Source: Actinobacillus sp.
Lineage (GTDB): Bacteria; Pseudomonadota; Gammaproteobacteria; Enterobacterales; Pasteurellaceae
Length of the DNA stretch: 64,000 bases
Direction: 5' to 3'
Assembly: GCA_020026155.1 (NCBI GenBank)
Contig: JAHHQX010000002.1
Location: forward strand, 65,237 to 129,236
Part shown: in pieces, positions 14,304 through 22,647 of the stretch
How positions within the stretch are numbered: position 1 is the stretch's first letter
How the letters are laid out: each line of letters begins with the position of its first letter
Translations under genes and position numbers: made by a program
Notes under the pieces: generated by a model
What the model saw: only the letters and a program-made list of their open reading frames with translations
The model's database searches: none
What the model was told of the DNA's origin: nothing

Positions 14304-15639
14304 ACAACACCTCCACTGGGTAAAGTTTTGCAATTCTATGAGCTGGGAACCATGTCCCGACAAGCGCAATTAAAATTGCTAAGACTAATACGCACGGGAT
14401 CACAATCCACGCGAAGGAAAGTGGAACGCCAAAGAGAGCTAAACCAATAAATTTTGCCAATCCCCAGCCAGCTAGACATCCTAATAATCCACCGATCACT
14501 GCACTCATAATGGCTTCGCAATAAAAAAGCAATACGATTTGCCATTGATGTGCGCCTAACGCTTTCATTAAACCAATTTCTTTACTGCGTTCAATGATAG
14601 TGGTCGTCATTAATGAAGCAATCCCCATCGCGGCCGCAATCACGGCAGCTACGGTTACCACGGCTAAGAGTAATTGGATTTTTTTAATGACCACCCCTTC
14701 TGAGGCTGCCACTTGCCAAATCGGTTTTACTACCGATGTAGAAATTGCCTCTTCAAGTTGTAGCGCAATGGAAGACACGTATGCTGTACAGTACCAACGA
14801 TCATATTCTGCCGCATCAAGGGAATCACTATTTTTACGTGCGCGACGAGAAAGCTCGTTTTCTGGCACGGTAAGTGCAGAAACGCGAATACCTTGAATTT
14901 TACCGTGTAAATTCAACAAGGTTTGAGCCGCGCTTAATGGCATGACGATTTCTTTCTCTTCATCACCCCCCGTAGATAAAATACCGACAAATTTTACTGA
15001 CATATCTTTTTGGAAATCACCGTCTTGATAATGCAATGTTGCCTCATCACCAATTTTCCAGTCACGGCTTGCTGCTAATTTTTTTCCAACAAGAACAGGT
15101 ATAACATCACCAAAATGGCTTTCTTTACTGCGATCATCCACCCATTGCCCTTTCACTTGCCAATATGGGCTAATGATACGTTGCCCCGTGTGATAATTAT
15201 CTTCATCTGGCACATCAATATCATGATCAAAGAAAGTTCCAAGGATTTTTACTTTTTGCCAGTTGGCATCACGCCCCGATTTTCCTGAAATATTTTGTAG
15301 TTTTGCCGTTACTTCAGCGCTCAATAATGGTGCAAAGCCCACGATATTATTACGCCAGAAAATATCTTTTACGTTTGGCAATTCTTTTTCATCAAGAAAA
15401 TCTTGCATAGCAAGGCTATTTAGATTATCGCCTTGTCCCTCGAGTAGAGCCGAACTTGCTGGCTCAACAAGAATATTCGCCCCGTAAGATTTCATCTCTT
15501 TCGCCATTTTATCGCCGATATCAATCGACACGGCTAAAAGCGCAGAAACCAAACTTGCAGCGAGAAAAATAGTAATGATTGACAATAACTTACGTTTTAA
15601 ACCAAAACGCCAAGATTGCCATAGCATTCTTGCTAACAT
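14290..15639 (-). CDS. FtsX/MacB-type ABC permease, first of two
   Basis: 449 residues. An N-terminal helix (LLSIITIFLAASLVSALLAV), a large periplasmic domain and three C-terminal helices give the FtsX/MacB fold; the C-terminal coupling motif is TWFPAHRIAKLYPVEVLYG. The start overlaps the stop of the DUF2318 gene by one base (TAATG), and AAAGGAG lies just upstream. It differs from the neighbouring permease, so the transporter is likely a heterodimer. A copy of the ACGCCCCGATTTTCCT arm is embedded in its coding sequence at 15271-15286. Confidence 0.9.
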   Translation of the reverse strand: MLARMLWQSWRFGLKRKLLSIITIFLAASLVSALLAVSIDIGDKMAKEMKSYGANILVEPASSALLEGQGDNLNSLAMQDFLDEKELPNVKDIFWRNNIVGFAPLLSAEVTAKLQNISGKSGRDANWQKVKILGTFFDHDIDVPDEDNYHTGQRIISPYWQVKGQWVDDRSKESHFGDVIPVLVGKKLAASRDWKIGDEATLHYQDGDFQKDMSVKFVGILSTGGDEEKEIVMPLSAAQTLLNLHGKIQGIRVSALTVPENELSRRARKNSDSLDAAEYDRWYCTAYVSSIALQLEEAISTSVVKPIWQVAASEGVVIKKIQLLLAVVTVAAVIAAAMGIASLMTTTIIERSKEIGLMKALGAHQWQIVLLFYCEAIMSAVIGGLLGCLAGWGLAKFIGLALFGVPLSFAWIVIPCVLVLAILIALVGTWFPAHRIAKLYPVEVLYGRQ

Positions 15640-17048
15640 TAATTATCTCCTTTCGCGACCTCAGCGCTTTTCACGTATTTTTCTGGGTTATCACGGAAAA
15701 GTTCTTGATCGTGTTCGTTCGCGAAGAAATAGGTATTATCGTTGTAATCGTAACGATAGTTCGCTTTTTTATTTGTTAATTTTTGATGACTAACAGGATC
15801 TATAACTGGAATTTCTAAGACAGTTGAGAAATAGTTTGCACCAACCAATAACGATTTTTTCGGAATGACTACTTCGCCATTTTCTTCTTTCCAACCATCG
15901 ATCGGAATTGGGTTACAGCCTCCAGCTTTACCAACTGATGGAATGAATAAGCGTACACCACATGCCACACACATTAATTTATCGCCATCAATGACATACC
16001 CACTATCACCACACAATAAACACGCGTCAAACACGGTTGCAAGACTTAATTTTTTATCTGAGCGGTTGATGATAAAGAAGCGAATTGCATGTCCATCACT
16101 TGCGACCCAAATAAAACGGTGTAAATCACCATCTTTTACGCTTTCAATTGGAATATGGATCGCATTATCCGCCCCCATTTTTACATAGGTAGATTCAGAA
16201 AGAGCAGGCGGTAAAGACGCTACACGATCCCAATATAATTGGGCACCAAATGTCGCTAAAATAATAAAACTACCAAAAATCACTGTACGTCTTGCATTAC
16301 GTGCAAGGGCTAATTTTTGACGCTTAACAATAGGTTGTGTTTCATCAGCCGCAATTTTTTTACGTGGCAAATAAACACGCCATACAAAAATTGCTACGGT
16401 GATAAGTAAGAATAAACTACTGATATAGTTAAAGTAAGTTGTCAGATTATTCACTTTCGCTACATAGCTAAGGCGGAATTTAGTTAAGCCTACGATTTGT
16501 AATTTCATCAAGCTTAACAAAACGTTGCCTGTTAATGGTAACAATAACATTACAACAAACGCGGTCACGAGAATAATACGTAACTTACGTCCTTTCGCAT
16601 CAGCTTTTGCTTGTTGGAAGAAAATAACCATCCAGCCCATAGCAGCAATACAAAAGAAGAATCCAAAAATTGCAGCACTTAAATTTAAAAGAAACGTTGT
16701 ATTTACCACATCTGTATTGGTAATAAGGTGAATATTCGGATCTTGCCCCCAGATCGCCCCACCAATAAAGGCAAACACAAATTGCCAGATACTAGCAAGT
16801 GTAGATTGGCGCCAGAATTGCGTAATATAAAATAAAAGGTACAAAACAATGAGTGCACCATTAAAACTTAAAATCACGGTTTGTCCAGAAAGGGCTTCAA
16901 TAGCAAAAACCATCCCTAACGCAAATCCAATGATTGTCAGCCAAACAAGGCGTTTTATATTAAGGTGTTGGTATTGCGTCCAAAGGCAACCGAGCAAAAT
17001 TGCGAGTGGTAAAACAGGTTGTAATAGAAAAGTAAAAAAATAGTTCAT
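15639..17048 (-). CDS. DUF2318 membrane protein with Cys-rich domain, iron operon
   Basis: 469 residues. The first 280 or so residues are hydrophobic and hold about seven membrane segments. A C-terminal domain outside the membrane contains paired Cys motifs CLLCGDSGYV and CVACGVRLFI and a further GGCNPIPI, characteristic of the DUF2318 'Fe-S-containing' family. The family is linked to FTR1-P19 iron systems in Campylobacter and other bacteria. It may relay electrons across the membrane for iron reduction, but this is not proven. CAGGAATG precedes the ATG. It is separated from P19 by a strong palindrome. Confidence 0.88.
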   Translation of the reverse strand: MNYFFTFLLQPVLPLAILLGCLWTQYQHLNIKRLVWLTIIGFALGMVFAIEALSGQTVILSFNGALIVLYLLFYITQFWRQSTLASIWQFVFAFIGGAIWGQDPNIHLITNTDVVNTTFLLNLSAAIFGFFFCIAAMGWMVIFFQQAKADAKGRKLRIILVTAFVVMLLLPLTGNVLLSLMKLQIVGLTKFRLSYVAKVNNLTTYFNYISSLFLLITVAIFVWRVYLPRKKIAADETQPIVKRQKLALARNARRTVIFGSFIILATFGAQLYWDRVASLPPALSESTYVKMGADNAIHIPIESVKDGDLHRFIWVASDGHAIRFFIINRSDKKLSLATVFDACLLCGDSGYVIDGDKLMCVACGVRLFIPSVGKAGGCNPIPIDGWKEENGEVVIPKKSLLVGANYFSTVLEIPVIDPVSHQKLTNKKANYRYDYNDNTYFFANEHDQELFRDNPEKYVKSAEVAKGDN

Positions 17049-17122
17049 AATTCATTCCTGTAACAGGTCGAAACCATCATTCAGGCTATATTTGTTGAGA
17101 AGATCATTGAGTATCCATAAAA

Positions 17123-17151
17123 CCAATAGATAGCATGATGCTATCTATTGG
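17123..17151. promoter_or_regulatory. Perfect 14-bp palindrome between the P19 and DUF2318 genes
   Basis: CCAATAGATAGCAT (17123-17136) and ATGCTATCTATTGG (17138-17151) are exact inverse copies around a single G. On the minus strand it is followed by TTTTATGG, a poor U-run. It could be an attenuator, an mRNA-stability stem protecting the FTR1-P19 message, or a protein-binding site. It is the largest gap inside the operon. Confidence 0.6.
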
Positions 17152-17168
17152 AAAAGGCGGTGGATAAC

Positions 17169-17690
17169 TTAGTTTAATCCAACATATTTAAATTCATATG
17201 AAACATCAAACGGTTTCCAGAATCTAGCAACGCCAGTATCTTTGTCGGTGTGTCTATGCATACCCGCTTTTGGTGGCGGATCGATATGGTAAGTCACTTT
17301 ATAGTTACCTGGCCCCATCATTTTGATATTTGCACCATAGTGCGGACCATCACTCGCTACCATCGGCATAAAGGTGCCTTCTTGGGTCGCGCCAGTGTCA
17401 AGGTTGGTAAGTTTATAAGCAATAGTAAGGTAAGGCATCCATTCACCTTCACCAAAACCATTTTTATTACCATTATCAGCATGGATATCTGCTTCAAGAT
17501 GGATATCAGATTGTTTAGCTGATAATCCCATACCACGTGGTTCCATATCTACTGGTTGCAAATATACCGCAGCAATTTCCATACCATTCATGTTGATAGG
17601 TTCACCAATTGGAACTTCCTTAAATGCTAGCGCTGCAGGTGCAGAAAGAATCCCTGCAATAAGAGTGGTCGCAACTAAGGTTTTTTTCAT
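17169..17690 (-). CDS. Periplasmic iron-binding protein, P19/FetP/Tp34 family
   Basis: 173 residues with a signal peptide (MKKTLVATTLIAGILSAPAALA). Metal-ligand candidates match the P19 family: an early GMEIAAVYLQPVDM with Glu and Met, a conserved Met (MEPRGMGLS), then GPHYGAN and AGMHRHTDKD supplying His. P19-type proteins bind copper and iron as dimers and hand iron to the partner FTR1 permease. A strong ribosome site (AGAGGAGAT) suggests high expression. It follows the FTR1 gene by 49 bases and should be co-transcribed with it. Confidence 0.93.
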   Translation of the reverse strand: MKKTLVATTLIAGILSAPAALAFKEVPIGEPINMNGMEIAAVYLQPVDMEPRGMGLSAKQSDIHLEADIHADNGNKNGFGEGEWMPYLTIAYKLTNLDTGATQEGTFMPMVASDGPHYGANIKMMGPGNYKVTYHIDPPPKAGMHRHTDKDTGVARFWKPFDVSYEFKYVGLN

Positions 17691-17739
17691 ACTTAATCTC
17701 CTCTGATTTCTAAGTATTTCGTAATTTATGAAAATGAAC

Positions 17740-19671
17740 TTAATGTGCCATTCGACTTTGACGCTTCATGTAAATAAAGGCAAAGATCGCCGCAACAACT
17801 AAAATAACTTGCGGAATAAGCGTTTGTACATAAGGATAAATGCCAAGCCATGGAATCTCCGGTACATTTGGCAATAAAGTTGGCTCAAATAGCTTACCTT
17901 CAATTAACTCCAAGATAGATTTACCTGCAAAAACGAACGCCATTAAGTACATAAATGACCCCGTAACCATAAAGAATGGTTTAAGTGGTAATTTCACCAC
18001 AGAATAACGCATAATAAAGTAGCAAATTGCTAATAAAATGGCGCCTACCACGAAACCTGCAACAAGATACATAATGCCCATTGTGGTTTGTGCGTCAGCA
18101 GCTAGTGCATAGTAGAACAACACAGTTTCCGCCCCTTCGCGATAGACCGCTAAGAAGCTAGTTAACCATAGTCCAACTAATGACCCCGTCGTGAGTGCAA
18201 GGGAAAGCTTCCCTTCCAAATAGCGCTTCCAGTTATTCGCTTCAACTTTAGAAAGTAGCCAGTAGCTCATCATGAATAACATGACAACCGCAAAAATCAT
18301 CGTGAAACCTTCTAAAAGTTCACGGCTTGCACCAGCATTACTAAAGATCAGTTGGAAAATAATTGCAGTAACAACACTTGCAGCTAAGGCAACATAAACC
18401 GACTGACGAATAACTGATAATTTATCTTGATGATTATTTTTAACGAGATAAGTCACAATAGCGGCAACGATAAGCAATGCTTCTAGACCTTCACGTAAAA
18501 TGATTAACAAGCTATATAGGAACAATGACCAATCATTTTTTCCTGTCCCTTGAATCATATTGACTGCTTGATCCATACCATTTTCAAGACCTTTTGCTTG
18601 AACTTGCATAGCCTCAACACTATCTTTCGCTTTCATCAAGCTGACTAATCGTGTGAAATAACCTTCTAATTGTGCTTTAAACTTGCTATCGCGTGATCCA
18701 ATTTTGGTTTCAAAACCTGAGTTTTCAAAAACATCAAAATAAGTATCTTGCACATCAAGCATTGCCTTTTGAGCGTCGCCTTGCTTATACGTTTGGATAG
18801 CTTGTTGAATTTGTTGATTTACTGTACGTGCAACTTTAGACCAATCAACATCGTTCGCTTTACTCTCGGTCGCACTACCCGCATCAGCGCTAGGAGCTGC
18901 AACTTGGTTTTGTTCTTCTCTTGTTGTTGGTAAATTAGGAAGAAGATCACTAATATCTTGAAGTAACAACGTAGTTTGATAGCCTAATTCATTAATATTG
19001 TTAGGTTTTTCACTTAATTTAATCAAGTCATAGAATTGATGGTTAATCGCACCAGAAATTTTTGCTGAACGATTAGTACGCACAGACATTTCCATTTCTG
19101 AATTTTTATAGCCATCGTATTGTGCCTTCTGCGCAAAGTTTTTTGCTGCTTTAAAATCACCTTTTTGATAAGCGGTTAGCATGCTAGCCAGATTATCATC
19201 AATCGCTTTAAAACTTTGTTTCCAATGAGGAGCAATATCGGCTTGGCCGTATACATCATGAGAGGCTTCCCCCTCTAAGCTTTGACCATTTTCTAAAATG
19301 GGTAAAACATCTTGTAAATCTTGTTTTAATTGATGAATGGTCGCCACAACTTGATCTTTCGGCAATTTTTCATTCATCATTTTGCGAATAGTGCCAAACA
19401 TTGCTTCCATTTGGTAACTTTTCTTCGCCGAAATATTAATACGGATAGGTCCTTCTAAATTTTCAAAAATTTCAAAATAAGCCATTTGCACGGTACGGCG
19501 TGCCTCATCCATATGATTTTGTTCATAAAGCGTAGTCGCCGTATCAAGACGTTGTTCAATTTCTGAAACATATTGTTGATAATTCTGCGCATCATCAGCC
19601 AAAGCACTGAGTGGCGAAAACAATAAAAGAAGGAAAGAAATAATTAAATAACGAAATTTGCGAGTAATCAA
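17740..19671 (-). CDS. FTR1-family iron permease with N-terminal periplasmic domain (FetM type)
   Basis: 643 residues. The frame opens at a TTG (19671) preceded by AGGG; an in-frame stop lies four codons further up and no ATG is near, so a TTG start is likely. A signal peptide is followed by about 350 periplasmic residues with two related alpha-helical halves (compare RRTVQMAYFEIFENLEG with KAMLDVQDTYFDVFENSG). The C-terminal third has seven membrane helices and both REGxE iron-channel motifs, REGLEA at 393 and REGAET at 511. It imports iron across the inner membrane, supplied by P19. First gene of the operon; two Fur-like sites lie upstream. Confidence 0.93.
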   Translation of the reverse strand: MITRKFRYLIISFLLLLFSPLSALADDAQNYQQYVSEIEQRLDTATTLYEQNHMDEARRTVQMAYFEIFENLEGPIRINISAKKSYQMEAMFGTIRKMMNEKLPKDQVVATIHQLKQDLQDVLPILENGQSLEGEASHDVYGQADIAPHWKQSFKAIDDNLASMLTAYQKGDFKAAKNFAQKAQYDGYKNSEMEMSVRTNRSAKISGAINHQFYDLIKLSEKPNNINELGYQTTLLLQDISDLLPNLPTTREEQNQVAAPSADAGSATESKANDVDWSKVARTVNQQIQQAIQTYKQGDAQKAMLDVQDTYFDVFENSGFETKIGSRDSKFKAQLEGYFTRLVSLMKAKDSVEAMQVQAKGLENGMDQAVNMIQGTGKNDWSLFLYSLLIILREGLEALLIVAAIVTYLVKNNHQDKLSVIRQSVYVALAASVVTAIIFQLIFSNAGASRELLEGFTMIFAVVMLFMMSYWLLSKVEANNWKRYLEGKLSLALTTGSLVGLWLTSFLAVYREGAETVLFYYALAADAQTTMGIMYLVAGFVVGAILLAICYFIMRYSVVKLPLKPFFMVTGSFMYLMAFVFAGKSILELIEGKLFEPTLLPNVPEIPWLGIYPYVQTLIPQVILVVAAIFAFIYMKRQSRMAH

Positions 19672-19698
19672 AATGGAACCCTAAATATAATTATTACA

Positions 19699-19717
19699 AA
19701 TAAGAATAGTTGTTATT
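19699..19717 (-). promoter_or_regulatory. Candidate Fur box, proximal
   Basis: AATAAGAATAGTTGTTATT matches the 19-bp Fur consensus GATAATGATAATCATTATC at about 12 positions and is roughly palindromic. It is 28 bases before the FTR1 start. Confidence 0.4.
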
Positions 19718-19836
19718 ATCCTCTCAAAATATATAAATTACAACTTTTATTACCATCCTGTAGCCCGGTGTTATAACGTTATTTAACCCAAGATTAGAAA
19801 TAATAAAAGTTATTTAATTTTAAACTCTGCAATTTA

Positions 19837-19855
19837 AATAACGACTATCATTCAC
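19837..19855 (-). promoter_or_regulatory. Candidate Fur box, distal
   Basis: On the minus strand GTGAATGATAGTCGTTATT matches the Fur consensus at about 14 of 19 positions. It is 166 bases before the FTR1 start, a suitable place to cover the operon promoter. Iron-dependent repression is expected from the function of the operon. Confidence 0.6.
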
Positions 19856-20139
19856 GTTTAAATCTTAATTTAATGTAAAGATCTGCTAAAGTATTATACC
19901 TTAACTTTATATAATATTATTAATAACTTATTTTAGGCATACCTATAAAAAATATAATACTTATTCAAATTTAATCATACAATTATCTACTGTAATTTTG
20001 ATTAATCCCTTATTTTTATATAAAGAAAAACAAAACGAAATAGCATTAGCGTTCCCTCTCCGCCCCTCCCCCTCTTGTGGATTTTTACCAAAGTCTTTAT
20101 AATCCTTATGTACTTTGTTCTTTAAAATCAGGTGGAAAA

Positions 20140-20961
20140 ATGAATCCAATGTTAAATATCGCTGTGCGTGCTGCGCGCAGAGCAGGTAATATCCTTATGC
20201 AAGGCTTTGAACGCCGTGATGAAATTGAATCTTCATCAAAAGGTTCTAATGATTATGTAACTAACTTCGATAAAGCATCAGAAAAAGCAATCGTAGACGT
20301 TATTCGTACTGCTTACCCTGATCACACAATTATCACTGAAGAAAGCGGTTTACTCGCAGGCAAAGATGACGAAGTTCAATGGATTATTGATCCGCTTGAT
20401 GGAACAACAAACTTCATCAAAGGCTTCCCTCACTTTGCAGTATCTATCGCAATCCGTGTAAAAAATCGCACCGAAGCTGCCGTAGTTTACAATCCAGTTA
20501 CTAATGAACTCTTTACTGCGCAACGTGGTAAAGGTGCAAAAATGAATGAACTTCGTTTACGTGTTGAAAACTTACGTGAATTAAAAGGCACCATTTTAGC
20601 AACAGGTTTCCCATTCAAACGTCCAAGCCTTATGCCAACTCAATTTGCTATGATGGCAAGTTTAGCTGAAGAATGTGCAGATTTCCGTCGCACAGGATCA
20701 GCTGCACTAGATCTTTGCTACGTTGCGGCAAATCGTGTTGATGGCTACTTCGAAGCTGATATTAAACCGTGGGATATCGCAGCAGGCGATCTTATCGCAC
20801 GTGAAGCAGGAGCTTTAGTTTGTGACTTCAATGGTATGCCAAACTATTTAGCACAAGGTCATATCGTGGCAACAGCACCACGCTTAATGAAAGCGATGCT
20901 TAACCATATCCAACCTTGCCTACCACAAAACTTTAGAGCGCTAACTAAAACTGCACTTTAA
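20140..20961 (+). CDS. suhB: Inositol-1-monophosphatase family protein SuhB
   Basis: 273 residues from ATG at 20140, chosen because AGGTGG precedes it and MNPMLNIAVRAARRAG is the usual SuhB N-terminus; a longer frame to 20077 has no support. The metal-binding motif DPLDGTTNFIKGFP (near 85) and the C-terminal KPWDIAAGDLIAREAGA (near 210) are intact. SuhB hydrolyses inositol phosphates in vitro and in enterics also joins the rRNA antitermination complex. Monocistronic: an ACGCCCC palindrome follows 13 bases after the stop. Confidence 0.96.
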   Translation: MNPMLNIAVRAARRAGNILMQGFERRDEIESSSKGSNDYVTNFDKASEKAIVDVIRTAYPDHTIITEESGLLAGKDDEVQWIIDPLDGTTNFIKGFPHFAVSIAIRVKNRTEAAVVYNPVTNELFTAQRGKGAKMNELRLRVENLRELKGTILATGFPFKRPSLMPTQFAMMASLAEECADFRRTGSAALDLCYVAANRVDGYFEADIKPWDIAAGDLIAREAGALVCDFNGMPNYLAQGHIVATAPRLMKAMLNHIQPCLPQNFRALTKTAL

Positions 20962-20974
20962 TTTTCTATAAAAG

Positions 20975-21016
20975 ACGCCCCGATTTTCACAAAAATTTTT
21001 ATGAAAATCGGGGCGT
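20975..21016 (+). terminator. ACGCCCC palindrome after suhB
   Basis: ACGCCCCGATTTTC (20975-20988) pairs with GAAAATCGGGGCGT (21003-21016) around 14 bases. Compared with the copy at 9757, the A:T pair at stem position 8 has become G:C on both sides, a compensatory change. It is followed by GATTCTATTTTG, only moderately T-rich. Confidence 0.78.
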
Positions 21017-21141
21017 GATTCTATTTTGTCATCCTAATCTTTTAATAATTTTTCCACAGTATCTACTATTCTTTAGTTGCCTTTTCATCGTATTTGAGTA
21101 AGCTAATTGCGTATCTTTTTTACTCAAATGGAGATCGCACA

Positions 21142-21858
21142 ATGTCTAACTTATCCCATCATGAAATTCTTGTCCTGCTTAAACACGGGCTTATTGTTGA
21201 TTTCACAACACCTATTCCAGATTTAGGTAAACGCGAAGAAGCTGTTGCCTCCCTAGCACCATTTGAAAGCCTTACGACATTAGATGGTTCAATGGCAACA
21301 GCCAATAAAATTGCCACCATGGCCCATCACTACATTGAGGCGGGTGCGACGGGAATTCGTGTTAATGAATTAAAAACACTTGAAGCCGTGCGTAAAACTA
21401 TTAAAGCACCTATCATTGCCTCCCTTAACCGACATTTAGATAATACCCCCGTGACTACCACTCCGTTTTTGGTGGATGTAGAAGATCTTGCCCATGCTGG
21501 TGCAGACATCATCGCAATTGATGGTACTTCTCGACCACATCCTGTCGCGATTAAAGCTCTTCTAGATAAAGTTCATGATTTAAAATGTCTTGCTGTCGCC
21601 GAATGCTATTCAGTAGAGGATGCCTTAAACTGTCAAAAACTCGGATTTGATCTCATTGATATTCGCCCAGACGACAATACAAACGTACCAAATCAACAAT
21701 TAATCGCAACCTTGGCAAATTCAGGTATTCATTCTTTTGTCACAGGACAGTATGCAAATATTGAAGAAATTAAAACTGTCTTAAATAATGGCGCCTATGC
21801 CGTTGTCATTCCTGCAGAGAGTGCGCAAACCTTTACGACAATGAAAATTGATCTTTAA
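21142..21858 (+). CDS. NanE-like protein lacking epimerase catalytic residues
   Basis: 238 residues from ATG at 21142 (GGAGATC upstream). The TIM-barrel of N-acetylmannosamine-6-phosphate 2-epimerase is clear from AGADIIAIDGTSRPHPV (120-134) and LNCQKLGFDLI. However, the catalytic Lys of the family motif PIIGIxKRD is Asn96 here (PIIASLNRH), the catalytic Glu of xxAEGRY is Thr201 (FVTGQY), and the phosphate-side GSAITR is replaced by PAESAQ. The Arg (GIRV) and Asp (AIDGT) positions remain. An insertion of about 25 residues lies near position 40. The reading frame is intact with no stop, so this is a divergent paralogue or recruited protein rather than a decayed gene. True epimerase activity is doubtful. 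Confidence 0.75.
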   Translation: MSNLSHHEILVLLKHGLIVDFTTPIPDLGKREEAVASLAPFESLTTLDGSMATANKIATMAHHYIEAGATGIRVNELKTLEAVRKTIKAPIIASLNRHLDNTPVTTTPFLVDVEDLAHAGADIIAIDGTSRPHPVAIKALLDKVHDLKCLAVAECYSVEDALNCQKLGFDLIDIRPDDNTNVPNQQLIATLANSGIHSFVTGQYANIEEIKTVLNNGAYAVVIPAESAQTFTTMKIDL

Positions 21859-21888
21859 TTCTCTCTTTATATTTCTTAAGCAAACCCA

Positions 21889-21945
21889 CTGCTCTCGTGA
21901 TAAAAATCAATCATCCATTAAAAAGGAAAATATCCACGAGAGCAG
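21889..21945. promoter_or_regulatory. 11-bp inverted repeat between the NanE-like and YhcH-like genes
   Basis: CTGCTCTCGTG (21889-21899) and CACGAGAGCAG (21935-21945) are perfect inverse copies with 35 bases between them. It starts 30 bases after the NanE-like stop. The spacer is large for an intrinsic terminator and no T-run follows. It may be a pair of operator half-sites or a long-range RNA stem. Confidence 0.5.
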
Positions 21946-22152
21946 GAACGTTATAAAATAGGTTTTCTTTTAATATCTATTTACTAAGTACATCTTATAC
22001 AACGATCCTTGCATTCAATATTTAAAAAATTATACTAGACATAGAGCCCGCTCCAAATGGAATATTAAAATAGACGCATATTCGTTTATTTAATCTCTGT
22101 CGTGCTCAATAGGATAATTCATTCGCTACAACATTTTTCCTAAGGAGTTCTA

Positions 22153-22641
22153 ATGATTATTGGCGATTTAATGCGTACTGATTACGCGAAAGGTCTTCCA
22201 CCTATTCTCGCAAAAATTTGTGATTATCTGAAAACGATTGATCTCAATACACTGGAAGCAGGCAAACACTATCTTACTGAGGAAATTGTTATCAACGTCG
22301 ATGAAACTCATCTCGTTGCACCAGACAGTAAAAAAGCAGAATTCCATCATAATAATATAGATATTCAATTACTTATCTCTGGTGAAGAATGGATTGAATA
22401 TAGTGTCGATATGCCTAATATGGAGCTGTGTAATCCTTACAATAATGAATTTGATTATCAACTTATTGCGCAAGTTCCAAATAAAAACGTGGTAAAACTA
22501 CGACCTAAGATGTTTATGATTTTCTTCCCATATGAAATTCATAAACCTTGCTGTGCCTATTCTTCAGATTCTCTGCAAAAAGAATTAAAAAAATTAGTCG
22601 TCAAAGTACCCATGAACTTGCTCAATAAAAATGAAGAGTAA
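22153..22641 (+). CDS. YhcH/YjgK/YiaL-family protein (NanQ-like)
   Basis: 162 residues, slightly longer than the usual 150-155. The beta-sandwich family marks are present: KAEFHHNNIDIQLLISGEEWIEY (His, Asp and Gln ligand region) and FFPYEIHKPCCA near the C-terminus. E. coli YhcH (NanQ) speeds anomer exchange of sialic acid, and family members often sit in sugar-acid operons. TAAGGAG is its ribosome site. It lies 6 bases before the RpiR gene and is likely co-transcribed with it. Substrate is inferred from family and the sialic-acid flavoured neighbourhood. Confidence 0.85.
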   Translation: MIIGDLMRTDYAKGLPPILAKICDYLKTIDLNTLEAGKHYLTEEIVINVDETHLVAPDSKKAEFHHNNIDIQLLISGEEWIEYSVDMPNMELCNPYNNEFDYQLIAQVPNKNVVKLRPKMFMIFFPYEIHKPCCAYSSDSLQKELKKLVVKVPMNLLNKNEE

Positions 22642-22647
22642 AATGCC

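Larger units (their letters stand above)
19672..20139. other. Divergent control region of the iron operon and suhB
   Basis: No gene is visible in these 468 bases, which are very A/T-rich apart from a C-rich block at about 20053-20073. Two Fur-like sites face the iron operon (19699-19717 and 19837-19855). The promoter and leader of suhB must lie on the right-hand side. Confidence 0.7.

Noticed and set aside
14304..14369. Longer start for the second ABC permease
   Set aside because: The extra 22 residues are encoded inside the upstream permease gene and lack family character; GGAGGTG marks 14303 as the start.
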